NCBI GenBank assembly: GCA_030642405.1
Contig: DAOWNV010000003.1
Coordinates: forward strand, 1 to 26,547
Direction of reading: 5' to 3'
Length of the DNA: 26,547 nt
Source of the DNA: Desulfosarcina sp.
GTDB lineage: Bacteria; Desulfobacterota; Desulfobacteria; Desulfobacterales; Desulfosarcinaceae
Position numbers and translations under genes: made by a program. Shown in pieces: positions 24,468-26,547 of this stretch. Numbering within the stretch: position 1 is the stretch's first letter; every line of letters begins with the position of its first letter. Below the pieces are notes generated by a model. The model had not been told where the DNA came from. It worked only from the letters and a program-made list of their open reading frames with translations, and ran no database searches.

Positions 24468-24501
24468 TTCAGCTATCCCATCGCCTTAGATTCAGCTATC
24501 C
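24468..24501 (-). promoter_or_regulatory. Direct repeats in the leader of the acyl-CoA operon
   Basis: GGATAGCTGAA occurs twice (complements at 24468-24478 and 24491-24501), 23 bp apart, about two helical turns. A third, partial GCTGAA lies 11 bp further upstream (24502-24507). The repeats lie just downstream of the predicted start site and upstream of the ribosome binding site. They could be an operator or an RNA-level site. Confidence 0.5.
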
Positions 24502-24508
24502 TTCAGCC

Positions 24509-24537
24509 TTATAAATAAGTTTGCGGGACATCACCAA
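24509..24537 (-). promoter_or_regulatory. Promoter candidate of the acyl-CoA operon
   Basis: On the minus strand TTGGTG, a 17-bp spacer and TTATAA, overlapping the last codons of the upstream gene. The predicted start near 24502 is immediately before the direct repeats. Confidence 0.45.
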
Positions 24538-24902
24538 AAATTGACTTGTGTAACAAACTCTCGCTCTTTAATAATTTTGCTGATTTTCTTTTTTGTATTT
24601 TCTTCTACCACAGGCTCCACCTTGGAAACCATGAAACCGGCGCTATTTGTTCTTTCTTTCCATTCAATGATGTATCCCGGCACAAGTGCGTATCGGCAAC
24701 CACCAACACCACAGCAGGATGAATCAACGACACCTACGCCAATGATACAAAGAAATAATTTTTCGCCACATTCAAGCTTTAATTCTTTCTCAACGGTATA
24801 ATAGCCCGATATGCTTTGAATCTCATTGTCATCATCAATAACTTCGTGAATATAGTCCGTGGGATTTCTCCTTGTTATATGGTAGTGGTACCGGTTTTCC
24901 AT
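24531..24902 (-). CDS. Small cysteine-rich conserved-type protein, unknown function
   Basis: A 123-aa soluble protein of unknown function. It has a basic, His/Tyr-rich start (RYHYHITRRNP), a strand-rich centre and five cysteines, C45, C52, C63, C64 and C69 (the last three in DSSCCGVGGCRY). That cluster could bind a metal or form a redox site; this is inference. The C-terminal third is Lys/Glu-rich. I have the impression that similar small proteins occur in deltaproteobacteria but cannot prove it here. The ATG at 24902 has no good ribosome binding site and overlaps the end of the PAS relic. It shares the direction of the acyl-CoA operon and ends where that operon's promoter begins. Confidence 0.65.
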   Translation of the reverse strand: MENRYHYHITRRNPTDYIHEVIDDDNEIQSISGYYTVEKELKLECGEKLFLCIIGVGVVDSSCCGVGGCRYALVPGYIIEWKERTNSAGFMVSKVEPVVEENTKKKISKIIKEREFVTQVNFW

Positions 24903-25047
24903 AAGCCTGGGATGCTGTGATACCGAATAGTTTTTCAGCGGCTTGGTTCATATTTGTAACCAGCCTCATGGAATCCACAGCCACAAGACCGTTATGTTTA
25001 AACAACAAAATAAAGCTAAAAATAGGACTATCGCTTAAGATCACCAT
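24835..25047 (-). pseudogene. Truncated PAS-domain fragment
   Basis: A 70-codon frame contains a recognisable PAS core (NGLVAVDSMRLVTNMNQAAEKLFGITASQAYGKPV in two overlapping parts, about residues 19-53), as in sensor kinases and PAS-type sigma54 activators. After GKPV the frame no longer looks like PAS and soon stops. No output domain follows in any frame; the next sequence is the small Cys-rich gene. There is no ribosome binding site. It is most likely the leftover 5' part of a regulator, perhaps one that once controlled the adjacent operon. Confidence 0.55.
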
Positions 25048-25106
25048 GGCATGCGGCGTTGGCCTGGTTGGAATTCTCAGCTGGCGGGTTTACATTCTCC
25101 AAACAG

Positions 25107-25150
25107 AAAAAAAGTGGCCTCCTTGACAAAAAACGGCCACAAAAAGGCCG
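25107..25150 (-). terminator. Nested intrinsic terminators after tRNA-Pro
   Basis: Two overlapping hairpins on the minus strand. CGGCC-TTTTTGT-GGCCG is followed by TTTTTT (25128-25150). GTGGCC with GGCCAC (15-nt loop) is followed by TTTTTTT (25107-25140). They share bases, so only one can form at a time. They lie about 30 bp after the tRNA CCA end. Confidence 0.75.
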
Positions 25151-25179
25151 ACCAACCGTTTGTAGGCCGTTAAAAGAAT

Positions 25180-25256
<77 letters not shown>

Positions 25257-25419
25257 ATGTATTTTCAAGACCTTTTATCATTGTTTGTTGAAGCGCGCAA
25301 GCGTTGAATTTGCCTTTGTTTGGGAACATATGGCATTCAATTCCGGGGCTTGGTTTTCAATTCAAGTTTACGGCCATTGAAATATTATTAATTTTTATCT
25401 TGAAATTTTAGTGGGATTG

Positions 25420-25425
25420 TATAAT
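25420..25425 (+). promoter_or_regulatory. -10 box of the tRNA-Leu promoter
   Basis: A perfect TATAAT 28 bp before tRNA-Leu. The best -35 at normal spacing is weak (TCTTGA, 16 bp upstream); a TTGAAA lies only 14 bp away. Confidence 0.4.
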
Positions 25426-25452
25426 TTACAAGGTTTAATGATTTTCGAATGT

Positions 25453-25539
25453 GCGGGTGTGCCGGAATTGGTAGACGGACCAGACTTAGGATCTGGCGTG
25501 GGAGACCATGTGGGAGTTCAAGTCTCCCCACCCGCACCA
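25453..25539 (+). tRNA. tRNA-Leu (UAG)
   Basis: A class II tRNA with a long variable arm. The acceptor GCGGGTG pairs with CACCCGC, and the anticodon arm is CCAGA-CTTAGGA-TCTGG with TAG at 25487-25489. GTTCAAGTC is the T loop; the discriminator is A and CCA is encoded (25537-25539). Confidence 0.97.
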
Positions 25540-25634
25540 TACGAATTCAGATGTAAAAACGACCATTGGTGAGTTTTTGAATTTGTTGTCAGTATGAATT
25601 ACCCTTGGCAGACGCCGGAAATGGTGTACAAAGA

Positions 25635-25673
25635 GCCCTGATGTCTGTTGCATCAGGGCGTTTAATTTTTTAA
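25635..25673 (+). terminator. Intrinsic terminator between tRNA-Leu and tig
   Basis: GCCCTGATG-TCTGTTG-CATCAGGGC, a 9-bp perfect stem, is followed by GTTTAATTTTTT. It ends the tRNA-Leu transcript about 70 bp before tig. Confidence 0.9.
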
Positions 25674-25742
25674 CCTGAAATATCGTAGCTGGTTGCAAAG
25701 AATATTAGCTGCCGACTCAATTCAGGGTGAGAAAGGATAATT

Positions 25743-26547
25743 ATGAAAGTTACTGTTGAAGATCGCAGCTCCGTCAAGAAAGTGATGCACATTGAAATCC
25801 CCGAGGCGGATGTGACCCGCGAACTTGATGATGCCTACAAAGCACTGAAAAAAACTGCAAAAGTGAAGGGCTTTCGGCCAGGAAAGACACCGCGAGGGGT
25901 GCTGGAGCGCCTTTATAAAAAAGATGTAAATGCAGATGTTGTTGGCAAACTGATTCAAGCATCCTATGTTGAAGCATTGACGGAGACTGAATTGAAAGTC
26001 GTAGGTTCCCCCAAGGTGGATCCAAAGGACATAGAGCCAGGTAAAGCTTTTCTTTTTGATGCAGAGGTTGAAGTTCAACCTGACATTGCCGATATTGACT
26101 TCAATGGTCTGAAACTGAAAAGAACCCTTTATCAGGCCAGTGGCGAAGAGGTTAACCTACAGATACAGATGATGCAAAAAAATCTATCCAAGCGTGAACC
26201 GATCGAAGAGGAACGTCCTGCCCAAGACGGTGATTTCGTTCAGTTTGACTATGAAGGTTTTAAAGACGGACAACCCTTCGAAGCGGCAGAAAAAACAGAA
26301 AATTTCGTAATGAAGATCGGCGATGCACATATCTCTGAAGAGTTCGATAAGGGCATAGTTGGGATGACACCGGGCGGTGAGAAGGAAATTACAGTTGCCT
26401 TTCCCGGAGAGTACTTCAATAAAAAACTGGCTGATAACACAGTTGATTTTAAGGTCAAACTCAACGAAATCAGAAAAGAAGTTCTGCCGGAATTAGACGA
26501 TGACATGGCCAAGCAGTTGGGGCCGTTTAATACCCTTGATGAAGTGA
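25743..26547 (+). CDS. tig: Trigger factor (3' end beyond window)
   Basis: Trigger factor is the ribosome-bound chaperone with peptidyl-prolyl isomerase activity that meets nascent chains at the exit tunnel. 268 codons are in the window. The N-terminal ribosome-binding signature GFRPGKTP is at 43-50. The FKBP-like PPIase domain is about 150-245 (QDGDFVQFDYEGF, FVMKIGDAHISEEFDKGIVG, KEITVAFPGEYF). The C-terminal chaperone domain begins near LPELDDDMAKQLG and runs off the edge. AGAAAGGATAATT precedes the ATG at 25743. In many genomes clpP and clpX follow; that cannot be seen here. Confidence 0.96.
   Translation, partial: MKVTVEDRSSVKKVMHIEIPEADVTRELDDAYKALKKTAKVKGFRPGKTPRGVLERLYKKDVNADVVGKLIQASYVEALTETELKVVGSPKVDPKDIEPGKAFLFDAEVEVQPDIADIDFNGLKLKRTLYQASGEEVNLQIQMMQKNLSKREPIEEERPAQDGDFVQFDYEGFKDGQPFEAAEKTENFVMKIGDAHISEEFDKGIVGMTPGGEKEITVAFPGEYFNKKLADNTVDFKVKLNEIRKEVLPELDDDMAKQLGPFNTLDEV

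Overview
The window looks like chromosomal DNA of a sulfate-reducing bacterium of the Desulfobacterales type (Desulfobacteraceae/Desulfosarcinaceae-like). The main reason is a near-complete dissimilatory sulfite reductase alpha subunit gene (dsrA) at the left edge, with all its siroheme and iron-sulfur cysteines. A GlpAB-type glycerol-3-phosphate dehydrogenase, a UbiE/MenG quinone methyltransferase and a CoA-linked acyl-oxidation operon agree with an anaerobic respirer. Taxonomy below order level is inference.

Left part (1-3534, minus strand): a TPR protein, an unrecognised protein that may have an APH-kinase-like fold, then dsrA. Two sigma70-like promoters precede dsrA, and long C tracts lie in the promoter/leader. 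3935-9800: dapA with a C-terminal extension and a strong terminator, a divergent YkgJ-type Cys-cluster protein, glpA and glpB without glpC, and ubiE/menG. 9910-12246: dnaJ, queD, and pyrE on the opposite strand. pyrE is preceded by an intrinsic terminator whose 5' arm contains the stop codon of a 40-codon reading frame. This looks like a translation-coupled attenuator and is the most testable new regulatory element I found.

12253-18486 (plus strand): an envelope/division cluster, ftsE-ftsX-EnvC-like LytM protein-ctpA-divergent polysaccharide deacetylase-EI24 membrane protein, with short gaps or overlaps. FtsEX probably controls the LytM factor, whose own zinc site is degenerate, as in EnvC.

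18632-24435 (minus strand): an operon for activating and oxidising an unknown carboxylic acid. In transcription order it is acyl-CoA dehydrogenase, enoyl-CoA hydratase, an orphan alpha-type NDP-forming acyl-CoA synthetase, an MFS transporter and a second crotonase lacking both hydratase glutamates. Its leader carries direct repeats behind a good promoter. Upstream lie a small Cys-rich protein and a truncated PAS-domain relic, then tRNA-Pro with nested terminators. The right end holds tRNA-Leu, a terminator and the 5' part of tig (trigger factor).

I saw no CRISPR array, insertion sequence, integrase or rRNA. Most of the window is core metabolism and cell-envelope genes. The unusual material is regulatory (dsrA leader, pyrE leader, acyl-CoA operon leader) or consists of orphan or degenerate enzyme subunits.
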